A stretch of 32,724 nt of DNA from Prevotella micans DSM 21469 = JCM 16134 (GTDB taxonomy: Bacteria > Bacteroidota > Bacteroidia > Bacteroidales > Bacteroidaceae), in assembly GCF_000614105.1 (NCBI RefSeq), contig NZ_BAKH01000030.1:1-32724 (forward strand), written 5' to 3'. The position numbers and the translations under genes were made by a program. Positions 24,529-32,706 of this stretch are shown one piece after another. The notes under the pieces were generated by a model. The model made no database searches. It was given only the letters and a program-made list of their open reading frames with translations, and was not told the DNA's origin. Each line of letters begins with the position of its first letter. The first letter of the stretch is position 1.

Positions 24529-26253
24529 CTATTGGATTAAATATAGACATACATTATTTGGAATAGCTTTTTCTACTTCAATTCCATATCTACCATTTGA
24601 TGTCTCGTCTAAAACTTGCCCGTTTTCTTCTATACTTACTATTCTTGTTTTATGCCATCTATCGTTTTGCCTATAAGCAAAATGATCCCCGACCTTAATG
24701 ATTAGATTTTTAATTTCTATACAGATAACGGTATTCTTCTTATAATAATTATAAGGTTCTCCCAGTCTCCGCAAATTAGTTGGAGGGAAGTCAACAAGTC
24801 CATACGCATTAATCAGGCTTTCTCTTGCTTCCGCTTTGGAAATAAAACCATTTTCTATATCAAAAAAAAGATTAAATAATTGCCAAGTATAAGCTAATCC
24901 GCGCTTATCTTTTTGAGCATCTTTAATTTGCACGTCTTTGAATGGAGGACGCGTCCTTTTTAATGGTTCTATATTACGTTCGTTATTAACGATGTAAAGT
25001 GCATATACATCAAACGCCCCCCTTTCTTCACATCTTCTAAATTTAATTTTATGAATTTGAGAACATTGTGCATCGGTAGATGTTCCATTTATCCCTTTAA
25101 CTTCTATAATAAGTAGTCCTGCGTCTCCTAAATCAACTTGTATATCTTCTTCGAAGATGTCTTCCTCCTTTTTGGTTGTATCTGCATCTACGATATTAGA
25201 AAAGCCTAGCCATTGCAAAAAATCAATTACTGCTTTTACAAGATTATCCCCTGTATCTGTTAGAAGAGAATGTAAGAAGGTATATTGCTTGCTATTTGCT
25301 TCTTTCTGCAATTCGATTTTAGATAGATCTTCTTGATATTTCTTCGTTAATTGCTTTTCCTTATCTAAAAGTTCTTGTTGATTTGGAAGAAAATATATTG
25401 ATGTGTTTTTCCATGCAGCAGCCTCTACAGATGGAAAATATTCAGAAAAATAGATATATAGGAATTCATTAAGGACGCTTTTAAGTAGCTCTAATTTGTT
25501 TTTACTTTGCGGAAGCATAATTGTAATATCAGACTTATCTATATAAACATATGATATAATATCTCCTACTCCAGTTACGAGTAGAGGGATAAAATTATCA
25601 TCTTTTTTGCGTATACTATTCTCCCATAATGTTGGGTGTCTGAAAGTCTGTTGATAAGAGTAACCATTGAGTATGTTCCTAAATATAGCTTGAGCTAATG
25701 TGTTTTTGCATAAAACCACATCTCTACCGTAAAGTGAAGTTTCACTACAATAATTCTGAATATGTTCATAATTTGTAAAACTGTCACCATCTTCTATACA
25801 AGATGTTCTTGCATCATATCTTTTGTAAGATATCCTATAAATCTCTCCTTGAAAGATAATCTTTATTAAAGGCCGCTCCCTATGCTTTTCTAATTCAATG
25901 CTTAAGAGTTTAGAACTATAAGGAATGGGGTTAAATAATGTCTCGGGATATGCACTATATAAGTAAACACTACGAGTACCAGTTACATATTGTCTTACAT
26001 GTTCTTTCTCGGAATACGGAATAATTTTCTCGTATCCCATATCTTGTATTAGAATATCATACTCTTGAATATTGATTGGGAAATCATAATTTAGTAATAG
26101 ATTTACCGAATCGCAACGGTTCTTGATTCTTTTAGACGTGTTTATTTTAGCTCCCATTGTTCCTCCAAAGACATCAAAATCTTTTTTCAGAAATGATAAA
26201 ATGTCATCTTCTAAATCAATGGCACATATCTTTGTCTTCTTTATATCCATCAT
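24529..26253 (-). CDS. Protein with a C-terminal PD-(D/E)XK-like nuclease core
   Basis: This 574-aa protein has three visible parts. Residues of about 1-140 look like an alpha/beta domain (KICAIDLEDDILSFLKKDF, YDILIQDMG). The middle ends in a coiled coil (about 292-325, QELLDKEKQLTKKYQEDL). Residues of about 330-440 hold a restriction-endonuclease-like core: a helix with LQWLGF, acidic EEDIQVDLG, then LLIIEVKG (E384, K386), and later IHKIKFRR. This order is that of PD-(D/E)XK enzymes, so DNA cleavage is a reasonable inference. The last 70 residues contain a small basic domain (KVGDHFAYRQNDRWHK). It is between the sacsin-type gene and the DUF5677-like gene, all on the - strand, and reads intact. 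I do not recognise a named system. Confidence 0.6.
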   Translation of the reverse strand: MMDIKKTKICAIDLEDDILSFLKKDFDVFGGTMGAKINTSKRIKNRCDSVNLLLNYDFPINIQEYDILIQDMGYEKIIPYSEKEHVRQYVTGTRSVYLYSAYPETLFNPIPYSSKLLSIELEKHRERPLIKIIFQGEIYRISYKRYDARTSCIEDGDSFTNYEHIQNYCSETSLYGRDVVLCKNTLAQAIFRNILNGYSYQQTFRHPTLWENSIRKKDDNFIPLLVTGVGDIISYVYIDKSDITIMLPQSKNKLELLKSVLNEFLYIYFSEYFPSVEAAAWKNTSIYFLPNQQELLDKEKQLTKKYQEDLSKIELQKEANSKQYTFLHSLLTDTGDNLVKAVIDFLQWLGFSNIVDADTTKKEEDIFEEDIQVDLGDAGLLIIEVKGINGTSTDAQCSQIHKIKFRRCEERGAFDVYALYIVNNERNIEPLKRTRPPFKDVQIKDAQKDKRGLAYTWQLFNLFFDIENGFISKAEARESLINAYGLVDFPPTNLRRLGEPYNYYKKNTVICIEIKNLIIKVGDHFAYRQNDRWHKTRIVSIEENGQVLDETSNGRYGIEVEKAIPNNVCLYLIQ

Positions 26254-26259
26254 AACATC

Positions 26260-26368
26260 TTATTTAGAGAATTTTATAGTTACTTCTTTGTTGTTTGCAA
26301 TATTATCAATTGCTGTGTTTAGAATTTCTTTTAGTATCTTTACGATCTTGTCCTATCAGCTTCTCCAT
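26260..26368 (-). pseudogene. Possible 35-aa small gene with one extra base
   Basis: ATG at 26368 opens MEKLI, and after skipping one G the frame runs DKIVKILKEILNTAIDNIAN then NKEVTIKFSK, with TAA at 26260-26262. That stop is six bases before the ATG at 26253. The amphipathic helix pattern makes chance less likely, but the piece is short. As it stands, the frame ends after 20 codons. The remaining 26369-26607 contains no gene that I can support and no clear promoter box. Confidence 0.3.
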
Positions 26369-26607
26369 TGTAGGCTTTGCTAATTATAAGAAATTTTACC
26401 CTTCAAAAATACCAGTATCATAATTAGTTTGTGGATTATGAACTTAAGTAGACGTAAGATTTTTCATGCATATCTTAAAATGTGTAAAGGCAATGAATGC
26501 AACTATGCCCTCCAAACTTAAATTCAACGATATATAATATTTTACCAGGCAATTGCTATTAAATGGTTACACATAGCAGAGCAATCTGTTTTACTGAAAT
26601 TCTGTTG

Positions 26608-29600
26608 TTACATTTGATTTATTTTTCTTTTTACTATATTTTCTATTTCATTAAGTAAGTCCTTAAAAGGTTCTCCATCCTCGAAAACTTTTGCACCCAT
26701 GTTGCTTCTGTATTCTGAAATTTTTATCTGCACATCGTCAGGTTGCTCATCCGCCTCAAGTATTGCTTTTACCATTGGATTGAGAGTTTTTCCAATAGCC
26801 ATTTTCACTCGGGTACATTCTATGATGGTTTCTGGAGGCAAATTTTCAAGATCTTTAGTCTTGTGTCCACGAAGATCAACACAACACAATGCATACTTTT
26901 CTGGATGAAGAGCAGCCATTTTTATCTGATGAGTACTCATGTGTGCAGGTTCTGTAAAATCCCATTTACTCTTCACCTCAATATAATACACATCTACCCA
27001 CTCTTCTCCATCCTTAATCTTGACGATGATATCTTGCCCATTTTGAACATCCTCTGCTACAGCATGTCCTTCTGTACGAGTAGGGATCTTCACTTTTACC
27101 AAGCCTGACTCTATCTTGTCACGCAAAATATCCTCGATATGTTTACCAATAGCATGTAAATGACTGAATCGAACTTCATTCTCATGTTCCAATTCCAGTT
27201 GCCGTTCCATCTTATCCAAAATGTATTCAATATTGCCCGTTTCGCTCAACTTAGCCAATCTATCAAGATCCTCATCTTTAATATCCATCAGTGAAAATAG
27301 GCTCTTCTGCGTTTTTCCACTTTTCATACTAAAAGTATAGGTTGCTTTTTTGTCATTAATCTGGCCAAACCATTCCTCCCAATCCTTCGATGTAGCAATT
27401 TTTAAGATAATACTTCGTACAATCTTTTCAAATTTTCGATCCTTGGATTCTTGCTTCATATCTGTAACAAGACGCCCCTCAATTTCAGTTGCAATATCCT
27501 TCGGCACATCTTTAGTCAACTCAAGAATATCTTTAAAGTCTTCATCAATCCATTTCTCGTGAAGATCTTTGTCAAAAATATCTTGGTATATTGTTGCCAT
27601 CTCTGGTGGGACACCATTGTTCATACGAAGTTCTTTCATCAAACAAAGCTCGCCTTTTTGATTAGGAAGAACGCCATAATCGTCCAAACGTTTTTTGTGT
27701 TCAACGTTTGTTGATGGACTATATTCAGTAAGGAATGATTTCATCCATTCTTTATTCGTCTTAACCCACTCTACTTTTTTAAGATGCAGGATATAAAGGG
27801 TATAATCTAGTAAGAGGTTGAAAGCTGCGTTGTAAAAATCTTCCTCGTTCTCATCCTTGAATCTGATAGTATTTACTACATGGAACTCCTTCTCATGGAA
27901 TTCGGCTATCAGAGGCATCATTCGTCCCCTAGCATTATTGAGTTCAGGCATGCAAGATGCAGAACAGAACGTAATTAATGCACTCAACTGCTCATCAGTG
28001 AGAGTCTTCTTCTCATTATTGTTTAAAGCTATTGTGCGCCAACTACTCATAGTCGAAGCTATTGCTCTTTGCAAATCTGTTTGAACGTATGGATTAACCT
28101 TGCATACATCATGGAAGGATCTATCATAGATTTTCTTAGAATCATCCCCCATCACAACCTTTACTAGATCATAAACCGTGGAATCCATAAAAGAAGCGTC
28201 ATATAACTCGTTCTTTTTCTTCAAATCACCGGTTCTATTAGGCAAAAGAGGATAATTTTCCATTACCTCGGCATTACCACTATCTTTCATTAACATCAGG
28301 AAAGCATGTAAATCTTCTCTTTTTGACTGGATGGCTTTACATACATCTTCAACGGAAATGAAAAACTCATTATCTCTATTACAATTCCATCTATCCACAA
28401 TTTCCGACCATACAATTATATCATTATCGGGCATAAGATAGGAGACACCGTCTGTTTTCTTTGGAAGTAAAGCGTAATTGATTAATGTAGTTTCGTATTG
28501 AGCCCTCTGTTCTGGATTAAGTTTAGAAAAGAAATCACGATGAAGAAGTCTAACATTTGGGTCTGATACAGCATAATAATTATCCCCGATTGGCAACATT
28601 TTCCAGTTTGGAATCCTTGTATTCCACAGAGACTGCATCTCCTCATAGAAATTCTGTGTTTCCTCATCATCACACGATTGTGGGAATGAGACCTCACACA
28701 TTTTTGGAGATAGGCTCTTTGTATTTTCATCTTTTGCGTAATAATCAAACAAGGCCTCTGTTATTTCCCTTAACACCTTACTATTTACACTCCCTTTGTC
28801 CCGTTTCATGAAAGTAGAACCTGGTAACATAATATTGTTGCGTTTCTCTACGGGATGAAAACGTTTAGAATGAAAAATGAAATTTACGCCAAAAGCCTCA
28901 GTACCTAACAATGGAAACCATAAAAAGAGACTTGGGATTTCGCAAACATTGCCACATCTTTCAGGAAACGGTGGAATAATTACTACATCGCCCTTATCCG
29001 ATTGCAGACTCTTGCAAGCATAAGACTTTGGGGCGGTATTGGCTTTATGATTAGTTAGCAAGATGTTTTCCGTTACTACTTTCCAACCGTTCTTATTTGA
29101 AGTCTCATCACTCCCCATCCTCTTTAATGTGAAATGCTCGTTTGTGTGCAGATTACAAATCTCAATCTCTTTGATACGTGTATTAATAGCCAACACGAAC
29201 GGCATTAAACGAATAGCATTTGATATTTGGGCTGAAACTTCACCTATCTGCTCATCTGTCAAGTCATAACAAAAAGATGTAGTATCATCTGCAGGCTCTT
29301 TTAACAATTCATATGTTTTAAAAAACTGACTTACAGCATTAAGCTGATCTCTCATTTTGCTTGGTCCTTCTTCTTTATCAACAAGTGTGCGGTCTAACTT
29401 AAAGTCGTTTACTTGTACATAACCCTCTATTTTATTATTATCGGACTTCACGGTAAAGGGGGCACTTATTTTCACCGTGCGGTTAAATGCATGAGTGGTC
29501 ATAAAACCTGTGCCATACTGGCCAACTTGATCTGTTCCATTTCTATCCTTAGAACTATTTTGCTTTACAAGCGCACTAAAGGACGTATAATCAAACGGTT

Positions 29601-29823
29601 GACCATGATGAGAGAAAATGACACTATGTTTTGTCAATTCTATTTTGATGCGAGATTCTTCGCTCATGTCACGTGCGTTCTGAACGAGTTCCCAAAGAGC
29701 ACGTTCTCCACTCTTCTCGTCCAGGTCTTCAAGACCTTTCCTAATTTTATTACAATAGTTTTCGTATTCGAGGCGATCATTTTCTTCCTGTTGCCAGCGT
29801 TCAACGGCTGAAAGTTCCTTCAT
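26608..29823 (-). CDS. Sacsin-type GHKL ATPase with C-terminal nuclease-like domain (1071 aa)
   Basis: The N-terminal domain (about 20-200) is a sacsin/Hsp90-type ATP-binding fold: N-box ALWELVQNARDM (42-53), a SHHGQPF box (71-77) and the glycine loop VGQYGTGFMTTHAFN (100-114). A long central region of about 700 aa has no clear motif. The last 150 residues contain QDIIVKIK and YYIEVKSKW (D931, E949, K951), then a beta-alpha segment with YALCCVDLRG. This is a PD-(D/E)XK-like or DUF3883/NO VEIN-type domain. Proteins of this shape are frequent in bacterial defence islands; the ATPase may gate a nuclease. It starts 65 bases after a decayed gene and is the first gene of the module that ends at the 23427 terminator. 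It is intact. Confidence 0.75.
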   Translation of the reverse strand: MKELSAVERWQQEENDRLEYENYCNKIRKGLEDLDEKSGERALWELVQNARDMSEESRIKIELTKHSVIFSHHGQPFDYTSFSALVKQNSSKDRNGTDQVGQYGTGFMTTHAFNRTVKISAPFTVKSDNNKIEGYVQVNDFKLDRTLVDKEEGPSKMRDQLNAVSQFFKTYELLKEPADDTTSFCYDLTDEQIGEVSAQISNAIRLMPFVLAINTRIKEIEICNLHTNEHFTLKRMGSDETSNKNGWKVVTENILLTNHKANTAPKSYACKSLQSDKGDVVIIPPFPERCGNVCEIPSLFLWFPLLGTEAFGVNFIFHSKRFHPVEKRNNIMLPGSTFMKRDKGSVNSKVLREITEALFDYYAKDENTKSLSPKMCEVSFPQSCDDEETQNFYEEMQSLWNTRIPNWKMLPIGDNYYAVSDPNVRLLHRDFFSKLNPEQRAQYETTLINYALLPKKTDGVSYLMPDNDIIVWSEIVDRWNCNRDNEFFISVEDVCKAIQSKREDLHAFLMLMKDSGNAEVMENYPLLPNRTGDLKKKNELYDASFMDSTVYDLVKVVMGDDSKKIYDRSFHDVCKVNPYVQTDLQRAIASTMSSWRTIALNNNEKKTLTDEQLSALITFCSASCMPELNNARGRMMPLIAEFHEKEFHVVNTIRFKDENEEDFYNAAFNLLLDYTLYILHLKKVEWVKTNKEWMKSFLTEYSPSTNVEHKKRLDDYGVLPNQKGELCLMKELRMNNGVPPEMATIYQDIFDKDLHEKWIDEDFKDILELTKDVPKDIATEIEGRLVTDMKQESKDRKFEKIVRSIILKIATSKDWEEWFGQINDKKATYTFSMKSGKTQKSLFSLMDIKDEDLDRLAKLSETGNIEYILDKMERQLELEHENEVRFSHLHAIGKHIEDILRDKIESGLVKVKIPTRTEGHAVAEDVQNGQDIIVKIKDGEEWVDVYYIEVKSKWDFTEPAHMSTHQIKMAALHPEKYALCCVDLRGHKTKDLENLPPETIIECTRVKMAIGKTLNPMVKAILEADEQPDDVQIKISEYRSNMGAKVFEDGEPFKDLLNEIENIVKRKINQM

Positions 29824-29887
29824 TTACAATATATTTTAATTACTATTTACATTTACCTTCATAGTATCCCCTAATTCATCAAAATGC

Positions 29888-30063
29888 TTAATCTGCCACA
29901 CGTAGTTTTCTATCAGAGGGCTTCAAACTTGAAGCCGTGGCACTCACGAGTTCAACATTTTCTTGCTTCAACTTCCTTTTCAACCATCGCCAATAACCGC
30001 CCTCACCTCACGGTCATTGAAGAAGCGGATTGATTTCTTATGTTGTTCTTTATGCTCTGCCAT
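29888..30063 (-). pseudogene. Remnant of a BRO-N/antirepressor-like gene
   Basis: ATG at 30063 reads MAEHKEQHKKSIRFFNDREV then RAV, the usual start of a Bacteroidales BRO-like protein. The sequence then jumps, in another frame, to YWRWLKRKLKQENVELVSAT and ends at 29888. In full-length relatives those two stretches are separated by a few dozen residues, so an internal deletion and frameshift have destroyed the gene. A further run in a third frame (PLIENYVWQIKHFDELGDTM, ending at 29836) also reads like a protein tail and may be another fragment. It lies just between the XRE gene and the sacsin-type gene, so it may mark a recombination junction. Confidence 0.5.
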
Positions 30064-30073
30064 AATAAAAGCA

Positions 30074-30280
30074 TTACTCATCTGGGGTATTAATCAATTC
30101 TTTTGGATTGACTTGTAAGATCTCTGCTATCTGAAATAGCAATTCGAGGCTTGGCTGGCGACGATTACAAACATATGAGTTCACTATCGTAAAACTCTTG
30201 CCAATCTTCCCGGCAAGCCATGTCTGCTTAATCCCTTTTTCGGTAAGCACCTCTTTAATTCGATTGGTTGGACTTTCCAT
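30074..30280 (-). CDS. Small XRE-family HTH regulator
   Basis: This is a 68-aa protein that is almost entirely a helix-turn-helix: IKEVLTEKGIKQTWLAGKIG, SFTIVNSYVCNRRQPSLE, LLFQIAEILQVNPKELI. It is the size of Cro/C-protein-like regulators. It stands alone between the mob operon terminator and a decayed gene, with its own -7 box at 30301-30308, so it may regulate itself or the mob genes. It is intact and starts at ATG 30280. Confidence 0.8.
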   Translation of the reverse strand: MESPTNRIKEVLTEKGIKQTWLAGKIGKSFTIVNSYVCNRRQPSLELLFQIAEILQVNPKELINTPDE

Positions 30281-30300
30281 AAATACTATATGATTATTTG

Positions 30301-30308
30301 CAAATATA
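30301..30308 (-). promoter_or_regulatory. -7 box of the XRE gene
   Basis: On the - strand TATATTTG matches the TAnnTTTG box of Bacteroidales promoters and lies 20 bases before the ATG at 30280, leaving a very short leader. A -33 match (around TTTATTT) is weak. Confidence 0.4.
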
Positions 30309-30334
30309 GTAAATTTTCTTGTATAAGAAATAAA

Positions 30335-30359
30335 AAAGAGGAGATATTTTCTCCTCTTT
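30335..30359 (-). terminator. Rho-independent terminator of the mob operon
   Basis: AAAGAGGAGA at 30335-30344 pairs perfectly with TCTCCTCTTT at 30350-30359 around a five-base loop. On the - strand the stem runs into TTTTTTATTTC. It lies 22 bases after the stop of the last mobilization gene. Confidence 0.85.
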
Positions 30360-30381
30360 CAAAAGTTTTATATCCACAATC

Positions 30382-31044
30382 CTATTTGTTCTTCTTGTTT
30401 TGTAGATTATTCTGCATCAAACTATCCGCCTTTTGCTTCAATTCCATGTCATAATCATCGGCTCTTTTCTTGATTAGTTTGATAATCTTTTCATTGCGAT
30501 GAATGTCAAACACATCGTTGAGCCATAGGATATCCTTTGAGCTGCAACCTCGCCACACTCTGATGATACGGAACTTCAAGGCATCGTCTTTGTATTGCCG
30601 TTTACTTTGCCACAAGAAATAATTGCCGACCAAAGAAACAAAACAGAGAACAGAACCTGCCACCACGGTAGTAAAGACTTTCGAGGACTTAATGTCAAAG
30701 CTGTGCCTATGGATATGCTCTTGTTGCTTTGGATGTTCTTTCTGTTCCTGCCACTCGTGTAACATAGTCAGGACGTTTGCCACCAATTTGTCAATGGACT
30801 TAGCTTCTTCATCCTTGATACGCATTTGCACATCAACATGCTTGTTAATTACATCTTTCATCCGTTGCTCATACTGGTTGAGCAATTCTTGTTCCTGTTG
30901 TTCGTCACGTTGTACGGTTGTAGATGGAATAGGGAGAGAAACAGGACTGTTCTCCTTTTCTTTCAGTTCCTTTAGTTCCCTGTAAATTGTCTCCAACTTG
31001 TTCTTGATTTCCTCAAAGAGGACGAATGTATTATTGTCTGCCAT
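30382..31044 (-). CDS. Membrane-anchored mobilization-associated protein
   Basis: This is a 220-aa protein. Residues of about 8-100 are a charged coiled coil (EEIKNKLETIYRELKELKE; later EQRMKDVINKHVDVQMRIKD). One membrane helix follows at about 123-145 (VFTTVVAGSVLCFVSLVGNY), and then a basic cytoplasmic or outer tail. It starts two bases after the mobA stop and is the third gene of the mob operon. Proteins of this shape in the same place in Bacteroides elements are often called MobB-like and are thought to link the relaxosome to the membrane. That role is inferred from position. Confidence 0.65.
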   Translation of the reverse strand: MADNNTFVLFEEIKNKLETIYRELKELKEKENSPVSLPIPSTTVQRDEQQEQELLNQYEQRMKDVINKHVDVQMRIKDEEAKSIDKLVANVLTMLHEWQEQKEHPKQQEHIHRHSFDIKSSKVFTTVVAGSVLCFVSLVGNYFLWQSKRQYKDDALKFRIIRVWRGCSSKDILWLNDVFDIHRNEKIIKLIKKRADDYDMELKQKADSLMQNNLQNKKNK

Positions 31045-31046
31045 AA

Positions 31047-31967
31047 TTATAAATGTATTTTACGTTTTTTCTTTTTCTTCTTTTTATCGAGTGTGTTGTA
31101 AACTTCCGCAGGGACAGTGCCATGAGTCTGAAACAATCCCAATCCTCCTTCGATGAGGTCGTTTGCAAGTCCGCTCGTAACACTTGCAACATTAGATATG
31201 AGGTTTAGTGTTCCTTGCATCTGTTGTTCGTGTTCCCTGTTATTCTGGTACAAGGCAAAGTCTATTTTAGAATAGCTGAAATTCCTATCCACTTTAGAGC
31301 CATTGAAATGATAGCCATTCTTTTCAAAGATGATACCCTGCACTTCCTGTGAGTTGCCTTTGTACTTAAAGAGGACATCAATCCCTTCTCTCTCCAAATG
31401 AACAAGTAACGCTTTCCAATCCCTGCACCGAGCTATTTCTGTTTTCAACGCCTGATAGATTTCATACTTGGTTTTATCGGGTTCTTTCAAGCGGTGTTCC
31501 TTGACCTTCTCCTTGCCACCAGCAAAGTATAAACCGTATTTGGCAGTCAATTCTTTGCAAATCTTCTCACTTTTGAACCTGTCGTTACAGTCAGAGATAG
31601 TCTTGCCGTTGTTATCTATCCGATTGAAAGCGATATGTACATGAGGGTGTTCTTTGTCAAAGTGGCGCCCGATGATATACTGCGTATCTTTTATTCCCAT
31701 CTTCTCCATATACTCACGAGCCGTCTGTACCATGAACTCGTTGCTTAATCTGGAAGAATCCTGCACAGAGAAACTCAGAGAGATATGTCCGACAACCTTT
31801 CCCACTCTTGGATTCAGTTCCGTTTGGTCAATAAAGCTCTGAACAATATGCTTGATACTGTCTGTTCTCACTCCAGAACTATCAATGAGTTCCGTTCCTT
31901 TCTTTGGGTCAAGGATGTAATTAATAACCCCCTTGAAGCCCGAACCTTTCATTATCTTGGCAATCAT
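31047..31967 (-). CDS. mobA: MobP-type relaxase
   Basis: This 306-aa relaxase belongs to the Relaxase/Mobilization nuclease family. The motifs are GFKGVINYILDPKKG with the likely catalytic Tyr17, GHISLSFSVQDS, and the metal-binding EHPHVHIAFNRID (H107, H109, H111 and N115). It nicks one strand at oriT and stays attached to the 5' end. The C-terminus ends in a poly-lysine tail (DKKKKKKKRKIHL). Its ATG overlaps the mobC stop by four bases, which means coupled translation. Unlike the MobV relaxase in the window it is intact, so this second element could still be mobilized by a helper conjugative element. Confidence 0.85.
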   Translation of the reverse strand: MIAKIMKGSGFKGVINYILDPKKGTELIDSSGVRTDSIKHIVQSFIDQTELNPRVGKVVGHISLSFSVQDSSRLSNEFMVQTAREYMEKMGIKDTQYIIGRHFDKEHPHVHIAFNRIDNNGKTISDCNDRFKSEKICKELTAKYGLYFAGGKEKVKEHRLKEPDKTKYEIYQALKTEIARCRDWKALLVHLEREGIDVLFKYKGNSQEVQGIIFEKNGYHFNGSKVDRNFSYSKIDFALYQNNREHEQQMQGTLNLISNVASVTSGLANDLIEGGLGLFQTHGTVPAEVYNTLDKKKKKKKRKIHL

Positions 31968-32317
31968 TTTCGTATCAAGTTTAAGATTTCGTCAATCTTG
32001 CCAATGATGATTTTGTGGAAAGGAGCAACGACATGAAACCCATCCGCATTGGCACGATGTGTCAACTGATTGAGATTATTTGCCATACCACACAGTTTGC
32101 GAATGAAGTCTGCTTGCTCTACGGTCAGTCGTTCAATGACATTTCCTTTATCAAGAACTTTTCTTGCAAACTCACTCATGGTTACTCCTGCGCTCTTGGC
32201 TTTACCTTTAAGCGTATAATAATCCTGCGTATTCAGTTTTACCGTGATACGGTATTTCTTCTTTTCGGCTGCGCCTTTCGTCGGGCGACCGCCATTGTTG
32301 TATTCTGATTTAGTCAT
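31964..32317 (-). CDS. mobC: MobC-like relaxosome accessory protein
   Basis: This 117-aa basic protein begins with a short flexible tail (EYNNGGRPTKGAAEKKK), then a ribbon-helix-helix-like segment (YRITVKLNTQDYYTLKGKAK, GVTMSEFARKVL). It ends with the MobC signature (FIRKLCGMANNLNQLTHRA). MobC proteins bind oriT and help the relaxase open the strands. It is the first gene of the operon. The candidate oriT hairpin lies 78 bases upstream. The start ATG at 32317 is preceded by AAAAGGAAC. Confidence 0.85.
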   Translation of the reverse strand: MTKSEYNNGGRPTKGAAEKKKYRITVKLNTQDYYTLKGKAKSAGVTMSEFARKVLDKGNVIERLTVEQADFIRKLCGMANNLNQLTHRANADGFHVVAPFHKIIIGKIDEILNLIRK

Positions 32318-32394
32318 ATTTGTTCCTTTTTATTAGTTTGATGGAGACCAGCGGGATAATCCTCTGCAACGACTGTCAGGAGGTGGAGCAAGTG

Positions 32395-32413
32395 GTTTTG
32401 GTATGCCCAAAAC
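32395..32413 (-). other. Candidate oriT hairpin of the mobC-mobA element
   Basis: GTTTTGG at 32395-32401 and CCAAAAC at 32407-32413 form a perfect 7-bp inverted repeat with a five-base spacer. It stands upstream of mobC, the usual site of oriT in MobP elements. On the - strand it is followed by CACTTGCTCCACCTCC, which could contain the nick site. The relaxase target sequence is not known to me, so the assignment rests on position and symmetry. Confidence 0.4.
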
Positions 32414-32465
32414 ATGAACTTGCTACTCTGAAAAACAGATCATACGGAGAATTCTTTTCTGATTA

Positions 32466-32497
32466 TTTGGCAGTTCGGAAAGATTGTGTTATCTTTG
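32466..32497 (+). promoter_or_regulatory. Bacteroidales-type promoter facing the window end
   Basis: TTTGG at 32466-32470 is followed after 19 bases by TATCTTTG at 32490-32497, a very good match to the TTTG / TAnnTTTG pattern. Transcription would start near 32504 and run through the 21-bp repeats toward the right edge. The gene it serves is probably outside the window. Confidence 0.55.
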
Positions 32498-32540
32498 CCG
32501 CCGTGAAACGTAAGAGTGTTATCAATAGCAAGATGATACG

Positions 32541-32636
32541 AGGCACAATGAACAATAGACAAGGTGCAACGAACAATAAACAAGGCACAATGAATAATAG
32601 ACAAGGCATAATGAGCAATAGACATGGTGTAATGCC
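32541..32636 (+). repeat. Four 21-bp tandem repeats plus a partial fifth
   Basis: Units start at 32541, 32562, 32583 and 32604, with a partial at 32625. The consensus opens AGGCACAATG and closes AACAATAGACA. Units differ by one to four bases. The + strand reads them as a heptapeptide repeat (GTMNNRQ) and the - strand as SIVHCAL-like, but neither frame is convincing as a gene. Similar CAATGAACAATA-rich repeats occur between genes in Bacteroidales. Confidence 0.85.
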
Positions 32637-32706
32637 GAGGCAGAAAGGCGAGAACTTTTCTGTTATTTTTGTGCCCGATTATTTGGTTGTTCCAAATAAT
32701 TTGCTA

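Noticed and set aside
32440..32625. - strand open frame with SIVHCAL-like repeats
   Set aside because: It consists of the 21-bp tandem repeat read backwards and overlaps a good + strand promoter.
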